Positions 24,830 to 34,500 of a stretch of DNA of 59,126 bases are shown one piece after another (positions within the stretch are counted from its first letter, which is position 1; every line of letters starts with the position of its first letter). Under the pieces are notes generated by a model. The model was not told the DNA's origin, did not search any database, and saw only the letters and a list, made by a program, of their open reading frames with translations. Made by a program: the position numbers and the translations under genes. The stretch comes from Caulobacter sp. (GTDB lineage Bacteria > Pseudomonadota > Alphaproteobacteria > Caulobacterales > Caulobacteraceae), in the NCBI GenBank assembly GCA_030678995.1, contig JAUXTQ010000016.1, forward strand, positions 1-59,126, in the 5' to 3' direction.

Positions 24830-25474
24830 ATGCAGAGCGTCGCCCTGATCGACTACGGGTCGGGCAACCTGCGCTCGGCCGAAAAGGCGCTCCGCCGCGC
24901 GGCGGAGGGGCTCGGCTCGCCCGTGGACATCGTCGTCACCGCCGACCCGGAGACGGTGGCCAGGGCCGACCGGCTGGTGTTGCCGGGCGTGGGGGCCTTC
25001 GCCGCCTGCATGGGCGCGCTGTCAGCGCGGGACGGGTTGATCGAGGCCATGACGGCGGCGGCAGTCGGCCGCGGCGCGCCGTTCCTGGGCATCTGCGTGG
25101 GCATGCAGCTGCTGGCCGACCGGGGGCTGGAGTTCGGTGAGACGAAGGGTTTGGGCTGGATCGCCGGCGACGTGGCGCGGCTGCACCCCGCCGATCCCTT
25201 GGCCAAGATCCCGCACATGGGCTGGAACGCGCTCGAAGCGGTTGCCGACCACCCCTTGCTGGCGGGTCTCGGCGAGGGCGCGCACATGTACTTCACCCAC
25301 AGCTTCGCCTTCACGCCCGCCGATCCGTCACATGTGATCGCCAGTGTCGACCACGGCGGCCGCTTCGCCGCGGCGGTGGCGCGTGACAACATCATGGGGG
25401 TGCAGTTCCACCCCGAGAAATCCCAGACCCAGGGCCTGAGGCTGCTGGCGAACTTCCTGGAGACGCCCGCGTGA
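24830..25474 (+). CDS. hisH: Imidazole glycerol phosphate synthase subunit HisH
   Basis: 214 residues, starting MQSVALIDYGSGNLRSAEKAL after AGGAA. Class I glutamine amidotransferase triad: nucleophile Cys in LGICVGMQLL (about residue 86) and the His-Glu of VQFHPEKSQ (about 195). Supplies ammonia to HisF to make IGP and AICAR. Overlaps hisA by 4 nt (GTGA). Confidence 0.96.
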   Translation: MQSVALIDYGSGNLRSAEKALRRAAEGLGSPVDIVVTADPETVARADRLVLPGVGAFAACMGALSARDGLIEAMTAAAVGRGAPFLGICVGMQLLADRGLEFGETKGLGWIAGDVARLHPADPLAKIPHMGWNALEAVADHPLLAGLGEGAHMYFTHSFAFTPADPSHVIASVDHGGRFAAAVARDNIMGVQFHPEKSQTQGLRLLANFLETPA

Positions 25475-26193
25475 TCCTCTATCCCGCCATCGACCTGAAG
25501 GACGGACGCTGCGTGCGTCTGCTGCACGGGGACCTCTCCAAGGAAACCGTGTTCAACAATTCGCCCGCCAACCAGGCCGAGCGGTTCCAGAAGCAGGGCT
25601 TCTCCTGGCTGCATGTGGTCGACCTGAACGGCGCGGTCGAGGGCCGGCCGGTCAACGGCGAGGCCGTGGCCAGCATCCTGGGCGCGGTGTCGATTCCGGT
25701 GCAGCTGGGCGGCGGGGTGCGGACCCTGACCGCCATCGAGGGCTGGATCGAGGCCGGGGTCAGCCGGGTGATCCTGGGTACGGTCGCGGTGAAGGATCCG
25801 GCCCTGGTCAAGGCCGCCGCCAAGGCCTGGCCGGAACAGATCGCCGTGGCCATCGACGCCCGCGACGGCATGGTCGCCACCGAGGGCTGGGTCGGCGGCT
25901 CGGACATCGGGGTCATCGAGCTGGCCAAGCGGTTCGAGGACGCCGGCGTCGCCGCCCTGATCGTCACCGACATCGGCCGCGACGGGGCCATGACCGGGGT
26001 CAACATCGACCAGGTGGGCGAGGTGGCCGACGCGGTGGGCGTGCCCGTGATCGCCTCGGGCGGCATCGCCTCGGTGCGCGACATCGAGCTGCTCAAGGCC
26101 CGCAAGGGCGTGGCCATCGCCGGGGCGGTGCTCGGCCGGTCGCTGTATGAAGGCGCAGTCGATCCGGCGCAGGCCCTGAAGATCGCCGGCTGA
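25471..26193 (+). CDS. hisA: Phosphoribosylformimino-5-aminoimidazole carboxamide ribotide isomerase HisA
   Basis: 240 residues, GTG start overlapping the hisH stop. TIM-barrel with catalytic acid in [12 protein letters not shown] (Asp8 region) and the second in [12 protein letters not shown] (about 130). Performs the Amadori-type isomerisation step before HisF. The TGA overlaps hisF's ATG by 1 nt (TGATG). Confidence 0.96.
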   Translation: MILYPAIDLKDGRCVRLLHGDLSKETVFNNSPANQAERFQKQGFSWLHVVDLNGAVEGRPVNGEAVASILGAVSIPVQLGGGVRTLTAIEGWIEAGVSRVILGTVAVKDPALVKAAAKAWPEQIAVAIDARDGMVATEGWVGGSDIGVIELAKRFEDAGVAALIVTDIGRDGAMTGVNIDQVGEVADAVGVPVIASGGIASVRDIELLKARKGVAIAGAVLGRSLYEGAVDPAQALKIAG

Positions 26194-26969
26194 TGCTCAA
26201 AGTTCGCGTCATCCCCTGTCTCGACGTCAAGGACGGCCGCGTGGTGAAGGGCGTCAATTTCGTCGCCCTGCGCGACGCGGGCGACCCGGTGGAGCAGGCG
26301 GGCGCCTATGACGCGGCCGGGGCGGACGAGCTGATGTTCCTCGACATCACCGCCAGCCACGAGGGCCGGGGCGCGATCCTCGACGTCATCGCCCGCACCG
26401 CCGACGTCTGCTTCATGCCCCTGTCGGTGGGGGGCGGGGTGCGCACGGTGGAGAACGCCCGCCGGCTGCTGCGCGCCGGGGCCGACAAGGTCTCGATCAA
26501 CACCGCCGCCGTCGAGGACCCCGATCTGGTCGCCCGCATGGCCGACGCCTTCGGCTCGCAGTGCGTGGTGGTGGCCGTGGACGCCAAGGCGCGTGGAGAT
26601 GGCGGCTGGAACATCTTCACCTACGGCGGCCGGACAGACACCGGCATCGACGCGGTCGACTACGCCGCGCGGGCCGTGGAGAAGGGCGCGGGCGAGATAC
26701 TGCTGACCTCCATGGACCGCGACGGGGCCAGGACCGGCTACGACATCCCGCTGCTGCGGGCGATCACCGGCGCGGTCAGCGTGCCGGTCATCGCCAGCGG
26801 CGGGGCGGGCAACGCGCAGCATCTGGTGGACGCTGTGAAGCTGGGCGGGGCGGACGCGGTACTGGCTGCCTCGATCTTCCACTTCGGCGAGGTGTCGATC
26901 CCCGACGCCAAGCGCGCCATGGCCGCGGCGGGTATTCCGGTGCGCGCTGTCGAGGAGAAGGCCGCATGA
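26193..26969 (+). CDS. hisF: Imidazole glycerol phosphate synthase subunit HisF
   Basis: 258 residues, TIM-barrel cyclase. Catalytic Asp residues in [16 protein letters not shown] (about Asp11) and [13 protein letters not shown] (about Asp135), with the phosphate-binding VIASGGAG loop. Pairs with HisH. Overlaps hisE by 4 nt. Confidence 0.97.
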   Translation: MLKVRVIPCLDVKDGRVVKGVNFVALRDAGDPVEQAGAYDAAGADELMFLDITASHEGRGAILDVIARTADVCFMPLSVGGGVRTVENARRLLRAGADKVSINTAAVEDPDLVARMADAFGSQCVVVAVDAKARGDGGWNIFTYGGRTDTGIDAVDYAARAVEKGAGEILLTSMDRDGARTGYDIPLLRAITGAVSVPVIASGGAGNAQHLVDAVKLGGADAVLAASIFHFGEVSIPDAKRAMAAAGIPVRAVEEKAA

Positions 26970-27289
26970 GCCGGCTGTCCGACGTCATCGCCCGCCTGGA
27001 GGCCGTGATCGAGAGCCGCAAGGGCGGCGACTCGGCCGCTTCCTGGACCGCGAAGCTGCTGGCTGATCCGGCTCTGGCCGGGAGGAAGCTGATCGAGGAG
27101 GCCGCCGAAGCGGTCGAGGCGGCGGAGTCCGGTGACCGTGACCACCTGGCCGCCGAGGGGGCGGATGTCCTCTACCACCTGCTGGCCCTGCTGGCGGCGG
27201 CGGGAGTGTCGCCGGATGAGGTCGCGGCGAAGCTCGAGGCCCGCGAAGGAACCTCCGGCATCGCCGAGAAGGCTTCGCGCGACCAATGA
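26966..27289 (+). CDS. hisE: Phosphoribosyl-ATP pyrophosphatase HisE
   Basis: 107 residues, the MazG-like fold: ...[51 protein letters not shown], with the acidic EExxE/ExxD metal motif. Hydrolyses PR-ATP in the second step of histidine synthesis. ATG overlaps hisF; the TGA overlaps the following GFA gene (ATGA). The hisG, hisD and hisC genes are not in the window. Confidence 0.94.
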   Translation: MSRLSDVIARLEAVIESRKGGDSAASWTAKLLADPALAGRKLIEEAAEAVEAAESGDRDHLAAEGADVLYHLLALLAAAGVSPDEVAAKLEAREGTSGIAEKASRDQ

Positions 27290-27699
27290 CCCGCAAGGCG
27301 AGCTGTTGCTGTGGCGCGGCGTCGATTGAGGTGGTCGGCCAGCCTACGCTCAACGGCGTCTGCCATTGCGCCAACTGCCGACAGCGCACGGGAACGGCCT
27401 TCGGCTGGTCGGCCTACTTCCTCGATAGCCAGGTTGTCGGCAGGACGGGCGACTTCGCCAACCACAGGATCCGCGACGAACAGGTCCGATCCTTCTGCCG
27501 GGCCTGCGGCACAACCCTGTTCTGGACGTCCGCGTTCATGCCGGGTCAGACGGGGATCGCCGGCGGCGCGTTCACCGATCCGCCCCTACCTGAACCCAGC
27601 CTCTCGGCCATGCCGCATCACAAGCTCGACTGGGTGTCTCTACCCGAGCGCTGGTCACAGGGCTTCAATCCCGGCGGTTCAGGCGGCAACCAGACCTAG
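27286..27699 (+). CDS. GFA family zinc-binding protein
   Basis: 137 residues. Zinc motifs KASCCCGAAS (about 4-13), CHCANCRQRTG (29-39) and FCRACGTTLFW (about 68-78) match the GFA/CENP-V fold. Starts at the ATG overlapping the hisE stop, so it is translated from the his transcript. Activity unknown; it shares the family but not close identity with the one at 8030. The 3' end overlaps the convergent FAD oxidoreductase by 21 nt. Confidence 0.87.
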   Translation: MTRKASCCCGAASIEVVGQPTLNGVCHCANCRQRTGTAFGWSAYFLDSQVVGRTGDFANHRIRDEQVRSFCRACGTTLFWTSAFMPGQTGIAGGAFTDPPLPEPSLSAMPHHKLDWVSLPERWSQGFNPGGSGGNQT

Positions 27700-29187
27700 C
27701 CGCTCCGCATCCGCCGTCGCCGACAGCTCCAGCGCCGCGAACATCTCGGCGCGGTCGGGCCCCAGCTTTGGCGGATAGTATTTCAGCTTGAGCGCCTTTG
27801 GCGTCGCCCAGGCTCCCAGCACGCTGGCCAGGGTCGCCGGCTGTTTCAGCCAGGCGGTGGATGGCTCGAGCATGTGGAATCCGCGCATGAAGGCCCGCAG
27901 CAGGGCGGGGTTTGAGCGGATCGCCGGCGCGATGGCGTCCTCGGCGAAGCTCTTCAGCAGCCGGGCCTTGAAGCGCGGGCGGTAGGCGGGGTCCAGCGTG
28001 TTGCGCGCCCGGCGGATCGCCTGGCGGTCCTGGGCGCGCATGTCGCGGAAATAGGGCCACACGTCCGAATCGATGGCCGCCTGGTAGGCCAGGGCCCGGG
28101 CCGCCGGATCAGTCCCGGCGTCCAGCACGTCCTTCAGCAGATAGGCCGCGATGGCGGCGAACGAGCAGCCCCGGCCGTAGAGCGGATTGGTCCGCGCCAG
28201 ACCGTCGCCGGCGAAGAACAGGTTGAGCGCGATCGGCTTGCCGTCCTTCACCGTCGAGCGCCAGCGGCTCTTGAGGTCGCCCATACCGAACACCTTGCTG
28301 ATCGGCTCGGACCTGTCCGCGGCGATCCAGGGCGCCAGGCCCGGGATCAGGCTGCAGATACGGTCGAAAATTTCCGGCCGCATGACCGCCACCCGCAGGG
28401 TCTCCTCGATCTCCGGCACCGACAGGGTTACCGAGAAACAGCCGTTGTCGCCGGGAAATACGCCGTACTTGATGAAGCCCATGTCGCCGGCGCCGGGGGC
28501 CGGACCGCGGTCAGGCGCGCTCTGGCCCGGCAGCAGCCGCCAGTGGCGGGTGTAGTAGAGAATGCCGGCGTCCTCGCTCTCCTCGTCCCAGCTGACGCCA
28601 TGCTCGGCCAGCCAGTCGAAGCCCTGGGACGTGCGGCCGGCGGCGTCGACCACGACATCGGCCCGTTCCTCGCGCTCGGTCTCGCCATCCTTCAGCCGCA
28701 GGCCCTCGCAGGCAAAGCGGCCTTCGGCGTCCACCTGGCCCAGCAGGCCGGTGACATTGACGTTGCTGTGCAGGGTAACCCCCGGCATCCGCTCCACATA
28801 GCGGCGAAGGACCAGCTCCAGCGTGGTGCGACGGCTGGTGATGACGGTCAGGACCTCGTCCGCCGGCTCCGGACGATAGCGGTCCTTGCTGGCGGCGGGC
28901 AGGCCGTCGGCGAATTTCATCTCCTGACAACCGGCGGCGCGAAATTCATCCAGCAGGGCCGGGTGATGATCCCGGACCAGGTTGCGCAGGCGGGCGAGGA
29001 AGGCGTGGCTGTGGCGAAGGTGGCCGACACCGCGCCGGTTCCAGTCGGCGAACGCCTCGTCCGCCCCGCCACTGGGCGTGGGCGGGTCCCGCTCAAGCAC
29101 ATCGACCCGTCGGCCCGGCCCGGCCAGCGCCAGGGCGGAGAACAGGCCGGCCATGCCGGCGCCGATCACGAGAATGCGTTGGTCCAT
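27679..29187 (-). CDS. FAD-dependent oxidoreductase (halogenase/geranylgeranyl-reductase-like)
   Basis: 502 residues. N-terminal dinucleotide-binding loop [30 protein letters not shown] (GxGxxG plus the acidic end of strand 2), a central DVVVDAAGRTSQGFDWL segment (about residues 177-193), and a downstream FFAGDGLARTNPLYGRGCSFA motif, the 'GD' motif and substrate-loop region of class A flavin monooxygenases and reductases. Possibly acts on a hydrophobic or isoprenoid substrate; this is not determined by the sequence. It stands alone, convergent with the his operon. Confidence 0.8.
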   Translation of the reverse strand: MDQRILVIGAGMAGLFSALALAGPGRRVDVLERDPPTPSGGADEAFADWNRRGVGHLRHSHAFLARLRNLVRDHHPALLDEFRAAGCQEMKFADGLPAASKDRYRPEPADEVLTVITSRRTTLELVLRRYVERMPGVTLHSNVNVTGLLGQVDAEGRFACEGLRLKDGETEREERADVVVDAAGRTSQGFDWLAEHGVSWDEESEDAGILYYTRHWRLLPGQSAPDRGPAPGAGDMGFIKYGVFPGDNGCFSVTLSVPEIEETLRVAVMRPEIFDRICSLIPGLAPWIAADRSEPISKVFGMGDLKSRWRSTVKDGKPIALNLFFAGDGLARTNPLYGRGCSFAAIAAYLLKDVLDAGTDPAARALAYQAAIDSDVWPYFRDMRAQDRQAIRRARNTLDPAYRPRFKARLLKSFAEDAIAPAIRSNPALLRAFMRGFHMLEPSTAWLKQPATLASVLGAWATPKALKLKYYPPKLGPDRAEMFAALELSATADAERLGLVAA

Positions 29188-29258
29188 CGCCTCACCTGCC
29201 CCCAGGTTGGACCACCATTATGGCGACGACGAGAACGTCAAACCAGTATGACGCGAGG

Positions 29259-29765
29259 TCAGGCCGGCCCTTTTCGCTTCAGGGCCACATAGAGCGCGCC
29301 CTCGCCGCCGTGTCGGCGGTGGGCCTGGGAAACCCCGGCGACGATCTCGCGCAGAGGCGGGACCGCCAGCCATTCCGGCGTGAAGCGCCGCAGGACCCCG
29401 TCGCCCTGGACCCCTTTGCCGGTGATCACCAGCGCCTCGCGGCAGCCCTCGGACCAGACCCGCAACAGAAAGGACTCCAGCGCCGCCCGGGCCCGGTCAT
29501 GGGTCATGCCATGCAGGTCGATACGGGCCTCAAGGGGCTCGTGGCCGCGCACGATGCGCTTCTGCCGGCCCGGCTCGATGGCCTCCGGCGGGCGGACGGC
29601 CTTCGCCTTCGGCGCGGCGGGCGTCTTCGGCAACGGCAGATGGGCCGGCGCGCCCTCGGCCGGCGGCGATATCACGTTGGGCGCCAGGCGGCCGGGCAGC
29701 GGGCGCACCGTGGCCGTCACATGGCCCCAGAGATGGGCCTCGTCGGCCTTCAGCTTGCGCGGCAC
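29259..29765 (-). CDS. Smr/MutS-related domain protein
   Basis: 168 residues. The N-terminal part is charged, with proline/lysine stretches (APKAKAVRPPEAI); the C-terminal Smr domain (about 85-165) has IDLHGMTHDRARAALESFLLR and LVITGKGVQGDGVLRRF, the conserved HGxx and TGxG motifs. Smr domains are nicking/RNA-cleaving nucleases in other systems. The next gene, mltA, stops 2 nt before on the same strand, so the three genes from the Tim44 gene to Smr appear to form one unit. Confidence 0.88.
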   Translation of the reverse strand: MPRKLKADEAHLWGHVTATVRPLPGRLAPNVISPPAEGAPAHLPLPKTPAAPKAKAVRPPEAIEPGRQKRIVRGHEPLEARIDLHGMTHDRARAALESFLLRVWSEGCREALVITGKGVQGDGVLRRFTPEWLAVPPLREIVAGVSQAHRRHGGEGALYVALKRKGPA

Positions 29766-29767
29766 GG

Positions 29768-30925
29768 CTAGCCTCCGGAAGCGACCGGGGCCAGGCGGTA
29801 CATCCGCAGCACGTGGCGCACCCGGCCGGCCTCGACCCCGGCTTCGTCGCCGCGGCCCATGTAGAGGTCGGCGCGCACCTCGCCCTTGATCGCCCCGCCG
29901 GTGTCCAGCGCCACCACCAGGCGGCGGTAGGCGGGGAGGGCGCCGGTCAGGGCCGGAGCGCTGGCGTCGATCCAGAACAGCTCGCCCATGCCGTGGCGGC
30001 TGGCGTCCACGGCGATGGCCCGGCCTGCGGGCAGCGGCACGCCGGCCGCGCCGGCCGGGTCGCGGCCGTCGTCCTCGGACAGGGTGAAGAAGACGTAGCG
30101 CGGGTTGAGTTGCATGACCTGGTCGGCCTCGCGGCCGCGATGCCGGGCCAGCCAGCCGCGGATGGCGTCGCCGGAGGTGTCGGCGTCCTTCAGCAGGCCC
30201 TTCTCGCGCATCGGCCGGGCGATGCCGGTGAAGGGGCGGCCATTGTGCGCGGCGAAGGCGGCCCGCATGCGCGCTCCGTCCGGGAAGACCAGCACGCCGG
30301 AGCCCTGGATCTGCAGGAAGAACAGGTCCTCGGGTCGCATCCAGGCCAGCACCTCGCCCATGCCCTTCGTCTCGATCGCCGCGCGGTCGGGATAGGCCTC
30401 CATCCGGCCGTCCTCCAGCCGGCTGACCAGCTTCTGGCCGGGCGGGGCGGAGGGATCGATGTCGGACAGGTCGGAGATGATCAGGTCGGCCGGGCGGGCG
30501 CGGACCGGGGCTGTAAATTCGCCTCGGCGGGCCTCGCGCGCCTCGTAGACGGGGGCGAAATAGGCGGTCAGCAGGCCCGTATCACCCACGGGCTCGGGCC
30601 GGAAATTGGCTTCCAGAAAGGACTTCGACGCCGCGTCATCGGCCAAACCCAGAGCCCGGGCCTTGCGACAGACCTGTTGCACGGCCGGATCGCGGGCGGC
30701 GCCGCAGGTGGCGCGGAAGGCCTCCAGGGCCGCCTTGTGATCCTCGGTTTCCCACCCGGGCAGGACCGCGAAGGCCGCCGCGGGCGGCGGCGGAACAGGC
30801 TCAGCCGGGGCCGCAATCGGCGCGACCGGAACCACGGGGCCGGGCGCGAGCGCCACGTCGGCCTTGGGCGTCGCACAGGCCGTCAGGACCAGCGCCAGCA
30901 ACGCGCCGGAAACTCGAAGTCGCAT
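29768..30925 (-). CDS. mltA: Membrane-bound lytic murein transglycosylase A (MltA)
   Basis: 385 residues, lipoprotein signal [19 protein letters not shown] with the lipobox LTAC. The mature part has the MltA domain ([13 protein letters not shown], then [16 protein letters not shown]) and the 3D domain ([21 protein letters not shown]..., [29 protein letters not shown]) with the catalytic Asp in the YMGRGDEAG segment. It cleaves peptidoglycan to 1,6-anhydro-muropeptides in the periplasm. Start overlaps the preceding Tim44-like stop by 1 nt. Confidence 0.93.
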   Translation of the reverse strand: MRLRVSGALLALVLTACATPKADVALAPGPVVPVAPIAAPAEPVPPPPAAAFAVLPGWETEDHKAALEAFRATCGAARDPAVQQVCRKARALGLADDAASKSFLEANFRPEPVGDTGLLTAYFAPVYEAREARRGEFTAPVRARPADLIISDLSDIDPSAPPGQKLVSRLEDGRMEAYPDRAAIETKGMGEVLAWMRPEDLFFLQIQGSGVLVFPDGARMRAAFAAHNGRPFTGIARPMREKGLLKDADTSGDAIRGWLARHRGREADQVMQLNPRYVFFTLSEDDGRDPAGAAGVPLPAGRAIAVDASRHGMGELFWIDASAPALTGALPAYRRLVVALDTGGAIKGEVRADLYMGRGDEAGVEAGRVRHVLRMYRLAPVASGG

Positions 30926-31539
30926 TACGCCTCCGCGGCGTCCACGTGAACCAGGGTCCAGTTGGGGTCGCGGCTGTTAAGATTACGTTCGAATGTCCAC
31001 AGTTCGGCGGTCCGGCGGTCGTCGACCGCCTCGCCCTCGGGGCCCTTGGTGCGCGAGCGGAACTCGGCGAGGAACCGGACAACCGCCCGCGCCGTTTGGC
31101 CTTCCACCTCGATCCGCTCCAGGTCGGCCCGCGGCGGGTGGAGGAATTCGACCCTCTCGGTGCGGCCTTCCGTCTCACGCTGGGCGATGGCCGCCTCGAA
31201 GCTGGCCTCCACCTCCGGCCCGAGCAGGTTCTTCAGAGTGGCGTGATCGCCGGCGGCGAAGGCGATGACGATCAGCTCGTAGGCCTGGCGGGCGCCGGCG
31301 AGGAAGGCGCCGACATCGAACGAGGAGTCCCGGGCCCGCACGGCCGCGAGGCCCGACAGGTCGGCGGACTCGCCCGCCGCGGCGTCAGGCAGGGCCACGG
31401 ATTCGCCGTCCGCCAGCACCGGCGCGGGGGGCGCATCCTCGGGCTGGCGGCCGATGCGGCGGCCGAGCACCGCGTACAGCTGGTAGAGGACCACCGCGGC
31501 GAAGAAGGCGAAGATGACGAGTTCGAAGAACTTGGGCAC
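30925..31539 (-). CDS. Tim44/TimA-like membrane-anchored protein
   Basis: 204 residues. An N-terminal membrane helix [26 protein letters not shown] is followed by a variable linker (60-80 residues) and a Tim44-like domain of the NTF2-like fold (about 85-204): [39 protein letters not shown], then [11 protein letters not shown] and LWTFERNL. In Caulobacter a TimA protein of this type is linked to inner-membrane function. Starts the mltA-Smr unit; divergent from secB. Confidence 0.86.
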   Translation of the reverse strand: MPKFFELVIFAFFAAVVLYQLYAVLGRRIGRQPEDAPPAPVLADGESVALPDAAAGESADLSGLAAVRARDSSFDVGAFLAGARQAYELIVIAFAAGDHATLKNLLGPEVEASFEAAIAQRETEGRTERVEFLHPPRADLERIEVEGQTARAVVRFLAEFRSRTKGPEGEAVDDRRTAELWTFERNLNSRDPNWTLVHVDAAEA

Positions 31540-31698
31540 TTGGGGACCGGCTGGTTAGCGTCACAGGCCAATATAGGCGAGCCCGGCGACGGCGTAAGGG
31601 GCGAAACGTTGCACGGGCAGGGGCTGCGTGATAGCAGCGCGCCTTCCGCCCGCAAAGCCGGGCCCGTCCGATTTGACGTCCAGGATCACATTCGTCTC

Positions 31699-32196
31699 AT
31701 GAGCGACACGTCCATCACCCCCCCCGTCGAGAACGGCGACGACCAGGGCCAGCCGGGTTTCCGCATCCTGGCCCAGTTCGCCCGCGATCTGTCGTTCGAA
31801 AACCCGCACGCGCCCGAATCCCTGCGCGCGGACGGCCAGGGCCTGCAGCCGCAGATCGAGATCGGCGTGGAAATGAACGCCCGCGGCCGCCCTGACGGCC
31901 TGTACGAGGTGGATCTGAAGCTCACGGCCCAGGCCAAGCGCGGTGAACAGACCGCCTTCCACGTTGAGCTGCTCTACGGCGGCCTGTTCCAGATCACCGG
32001 CGTGCCGGACACCGAACTGGAAGCGGTGCTGATGATCGAGTGCCCGCGCTACCTGTTCCCCTTCGCCCGCCGTCTGATCTCGGACGTCACGGGCGAGGGC
32101 GGTTTCCCGCCGTTCCAGCTCGACCCGATCGACTTCGCCGGCGTCTATGCCGCGCGCAAGGCCCAGGGCGAATCCGGCTTCACCGGCTCGGCCTGA
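31699..32196 (+). CDS. secB: Protein-export chaperone SecB
   Basis: 165 residues, beginning [14 protein letters not shown]. The SecB core is clear: [46 protein letters not shown], the [32 protein letters not shown] segment and a C-terminal ARKAQ tail. It forms a tetramer that holds unfolded preproteins and delivers them to SecA. ATG start at 31699; in-frame codons upstream are not SecB-like. A palindromic repeat follows it. Confidence 0.97.
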   Translation: MSDTSITPPVENGDDQGQPGFRILAQFARDLSFENPHAPESLRADGQGLQPQIEIGVEMNARGRPDGLYEVDLKLTAQAKRGEQTAFHVELLYGGLFQITGVPDTELEAVLMIECPRYLFPFARRLISDVTGEGGFPPFQLDPIDFAGVYAARKAQGESGFTGSA

Positions 32197-32211
32197 TCTT
32201 TCTTCGAGTCG

Positions 32212-32323
32212 CTCCCCCCAGGGGAGCTGTCAGCCCACAGGGCTGACTGAGGGGGGCTGGATATCGGCGGAAGGCCCCCTTCCGTCTCGGCTTCGCCGAG
32301 CCACCTCCCCCGTGGGGGAGGGA
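32212..32323. repeat. GC-rich palindromic repeat (CTCCCCCC...GGGGGAG)
   Basis: Terminal hairpins GCTCCCCCCAGGGGAGC and CCTCCCCCGTGGGGGAGG flank a middle with AGCCCACAGGGCT and CGGCTTCGCCG palindromes, the same layout as at 13.7 and 45.1 kb. Lies between convergent secB and dnaQ; may terminate both. Confidence 0.8.
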
Positions 32324-32340
32324 CTCTGGGACTATTGCCC

Positions 32341-33042
32341 CTAAAGCCCGAATTTGATCCAGACGGCCTTGTCCTTGAGCATCCCGCGCACGAACACCTC
32401 GTGCGCGGCGCGTTCCTCGTCGGTCGAGCGCGGCGCGAGCGGGCGGGGTCTGGCGCCATAGGGCGCGGCCAGGGTCGAGGGGCCGATGGTGCGGATCGCC
32501 GGCGCGGCCATCAGGTCCAGGCCCCGTTCCTTGCCACCCTGCAGCTCAAGATAGACCGCCGCCAGCAGCCGGGCGTCGATCAGGGCGCCGTGCTTCTCCC
32601 GCCCGTCGAGGGAGATTTTCATGCGTTTGCACAGCGCATCGAGGGAATTGTACATCCCCGGGAACTTCTTCTTGGCCAGGGACAGGGTGTCGATCCACTG
32701 GTCGTCCGGCGTTGGCGCCCGGTCGCAGCGGGCCAGCTCGGCGTTGACGAAGCCCCTGTCGAACGGGGCGTTGTGGGCCACGATCGGGTCCTCGCCGACG
32801 AACTCGAGGAACCGTTCGACGATCTCCGGAAAACGCGGCTTGCCGTGCAGCGAGGCCAGGCTGATGCCGTGCACCCGCTCGGCGTCCGGATCGATCGCGC
32901 GGTCGGGATGGACGTATTCGTGGAACGCCTTGCCCGTGGGCATGTAGTCGACCACCTCGACGCAGGCGATTTCGATCAGCCGGTGACCGGTGCGGGGATC
33001 GAGGCCCGTGGTCTCGGTGTCGAGGACGATGTGGCGCGCCAT
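32341..33042 (-). CDS. dnaQ: DNA polymerase III epsilon subunit (proofreading exonuclease)
   Basis: 233 residues. ExoI VLDTETTGLDPRTGHRL, ExoII VAHNAPFDRGFVN, and ExoIII GALIDARLLAAVY provide the DEDD-type catalytic acids (Asp/Glu in ExoI, Asp in ExoII and ExoIII). This is the 3'-5' proofreading subunit of the replicase. The C-terminus is longer than the minimal exonuclease and may bind the polymerase alpha subunit. Followed on the same strand by coaE, aroE, maf, ppsR (read in the reverse order of transcription). Confidence 0.95.
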   Translation of the reverse strand: MARHIVLDTETTGLDPRTGHRLIEIACVEVVDYMPTGKAFHEYVHPDRAIDPDAERVHGISLASLHGKPRFPEIVERFLEFVGEDPIVAHNAPFDRGFVNAELARCDRAPTPDDQWIDTLSLAKKKFPGMYNSLDALCKRMKISLDGREKHGALIDARLLAAVYLELQGGKERGLDLMAAPAIRTIGPSTLAAPYGARPRPLAPRSTDEERAAHEVFVRGMLKDKAVWIKFGL

Positions 33043-33049
33043 GGCCTTC

Positions 33050-33670
33050 TCATTGGCCCGGTTCGGGGAGGACGTCCAGCGGTCCGGCGCGCAGCCGCTT
33101 CAACACGTCGCGGACCTGGGTGCGGGCGTGGTCGAGGCCCTGGCCGGTGTCGATGACGAAGTGGGCCCGGGCCCGTTTCTCGGCATCGGCCATCTGCCGG
33201 GCGAGGATGGCGTCGAGCTTGGCTTCGTCCATGCCGGGCCGGGCGAGGACCCGCTGGCGCTGCACGTCGGCGGGGGCGGAGACCACCACCACCGCGTCTA
33301 TCCGCCTTTCCCCGCCGGTCTCGAACAGCAGCGGAATGTCGAGGATCACGATGTCGGCGCCGGCGGCCACGGCCTGCTGGAAGAAGCCGACCCGGCTCTC
33401 GCCGACCAGCGGATGGACGATGCTCTCCAGCCGCTTCAGCTCATCGGGTTTGCCGACAACGTGATGGCTGAGTTTGACGCGATCGACCGCGCCATCGACC
33501 ACCACGCCGGGGAAGGCCGCTTCCAGGGGCGCCACCGCCGCGCCGCCCTTGGCGTAGAGGGCGTGGACTTCGGCGTCGGCGTCGTAGACCGGCACCCCCT
33601 CGGCGGCGAACATCGCCGCGGTGGTGGACTTGCCCATGCCGATGGAGCCGGTCAGGCCGACGGTGATCAT
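33050..33670 (-). CDS. coaE: Dephospho-CoA kinase CoaE
   Basis: About 206 residues. P-loop in [15 protein letters not shown] and the [17 protein letters not shown] segment fix the family; [23 protein letters not shown] is also typical. Last step of CoA synthesis. The ATG overlaps the aroE stop by 4 nt; an in-frame GTG six nt upstream is possible. dnaQ's start lies 8 nt beyond its stop. Confidence 0.95.
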   Translation of the reverse strand: MITVGLTGSIGMGKSTTAAMFAAEGVPVYDADAEVHALYAKGGAAVAPLEAAFPGVVVDGAVDRVKLSHHVVGKPDELKRLESIVHPLVGESRVGFFQQAVAAGADIVILDIPLLFETGGERRIDAVVVVSAPADVQRQRVLARPGMDEAKLDAILARQMADAEKRARAHFVIDTGQGLDHARTQVRDVLKRLRAGPLDVLPEPGQ

Positions 33671-34500
33671 GCGCACTCTCCAATCGCCTTGAGCGCCAGG
33701 GCGCGCACGTCGACCCCGGCGGGCGGCGCCTGGCCGAAGAAGGCCTCGAAACTGGGAACCGCCTGGCGGATCAGCATTTCCAGCCCGTCGACGGTGCGCA
33801 GGCCAAGACCCGCCGCCCGTTGCAGGAATTCAGTGCGCAGCGGCCGGTAGACCATGTCCATGACCACGGCCGACTTCGGCGCGGCGGCCAGGTCGATGTC
33901 CGGACCCGCGCCGCCGTTCAGGCCCAGCGACGTTGCGTTGATGATGACGTTGGCGTCAGCGAGCCGGGGATCGTCCACCGCGATCACCGGCGATCCAATG
34001 TCGGCGGCGATCGCCTCGGCCCGCTCGTGGGTGCGGTTGACGATGCAGACCTCCGGCGCGCCGGCCAGGACCAGGGCCGCAGCCGCGCCCCGGGCCGCCC
34101 CGCCCGCGCCGAGGATCACCGCCGGACCGGCCCTAGGGTCGAATCCCGGCGCCTGGGCCGCCATGGCGCCCAGCAGGCCAAGGCCGTCGGTGTTGTCGGC
34201 CAAGACCGTCCCGTCGGCGCGGAACAGCAGCAGGTTGGCCGCGCCGGCCAGCCGGGCCCGGTCGCTGACCTCATCGGCGGCGGCCAGGGCCGCTTCCTTG
34301 AAGGGGATGGTGACGTTGACCCCGCACAGGTCGCCGCCGCCGCGCTGGTCCTCGATGAACACCGCCAGGCCGTCGAACCCCGGGTCGATCTGGACATAGT
34401 CGGCGTCCAGCCCTGCAGCGGCGATCCAGGCGCCGTGGATCAGCGGGCTGAGGGAATGGGTGATCGGATGGCCGACCACGGCGGCGCGCAAGGCTGTCAC
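33667..34500 (-). CDS. aroE: Shikimate dehydrogenase AroE
   Basis: 277 residues, GTG start overlapping the maf stop (GTGA). Shikimate-site residues [12 protein letters not shown], the catalytic Lys in [10 protein letters not shown] (about residue 76) and [11 protein letters not shown], with NADP-binding GAGGAARG (about 130). Fourth step of the shikimate pathway. In an operon with maf and coaE by overlaps. Confidence 0.95.
   Translation of the reverse strand: MTALRAAVVGHPITHSLSPLIHGAWIAAAGLDADYVQIDPGFDGLAVFIEDQRGGGDLCGVNVTIPFKEAALAAADEVSDRARLAGAANLLLFRADGTVLADNTDGLGLLGAMAAQAPGFDPRAGPAVILGAGGAARGAAAALVLAGAPEVCIVNRTHERAEAIAADIGSPVIAVDDPRLADANVIINATSLGLNGGAGPDIDLAAAPKSAVVMDMVYRPLRTEFLQRAAGLGLRTVDGLEMLIRQAVPSFEAFFGQAPPAGVDVRALALKAIGECA

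Noticed and set aside
30937..30952. CACGTGAA-containing sequence resembling a third parS site
   Set aside because: Only the central CACGTGAA matches; the outer GTTT/AAAC positions are wrong, so it is a chance hit in the mltA/Tim44 junction.
32335..33156. Long plus-strand frame over dnaQ
   Set aside because: Shadow of dnaQ/coaE, which carry clear motifs on the minus strand.
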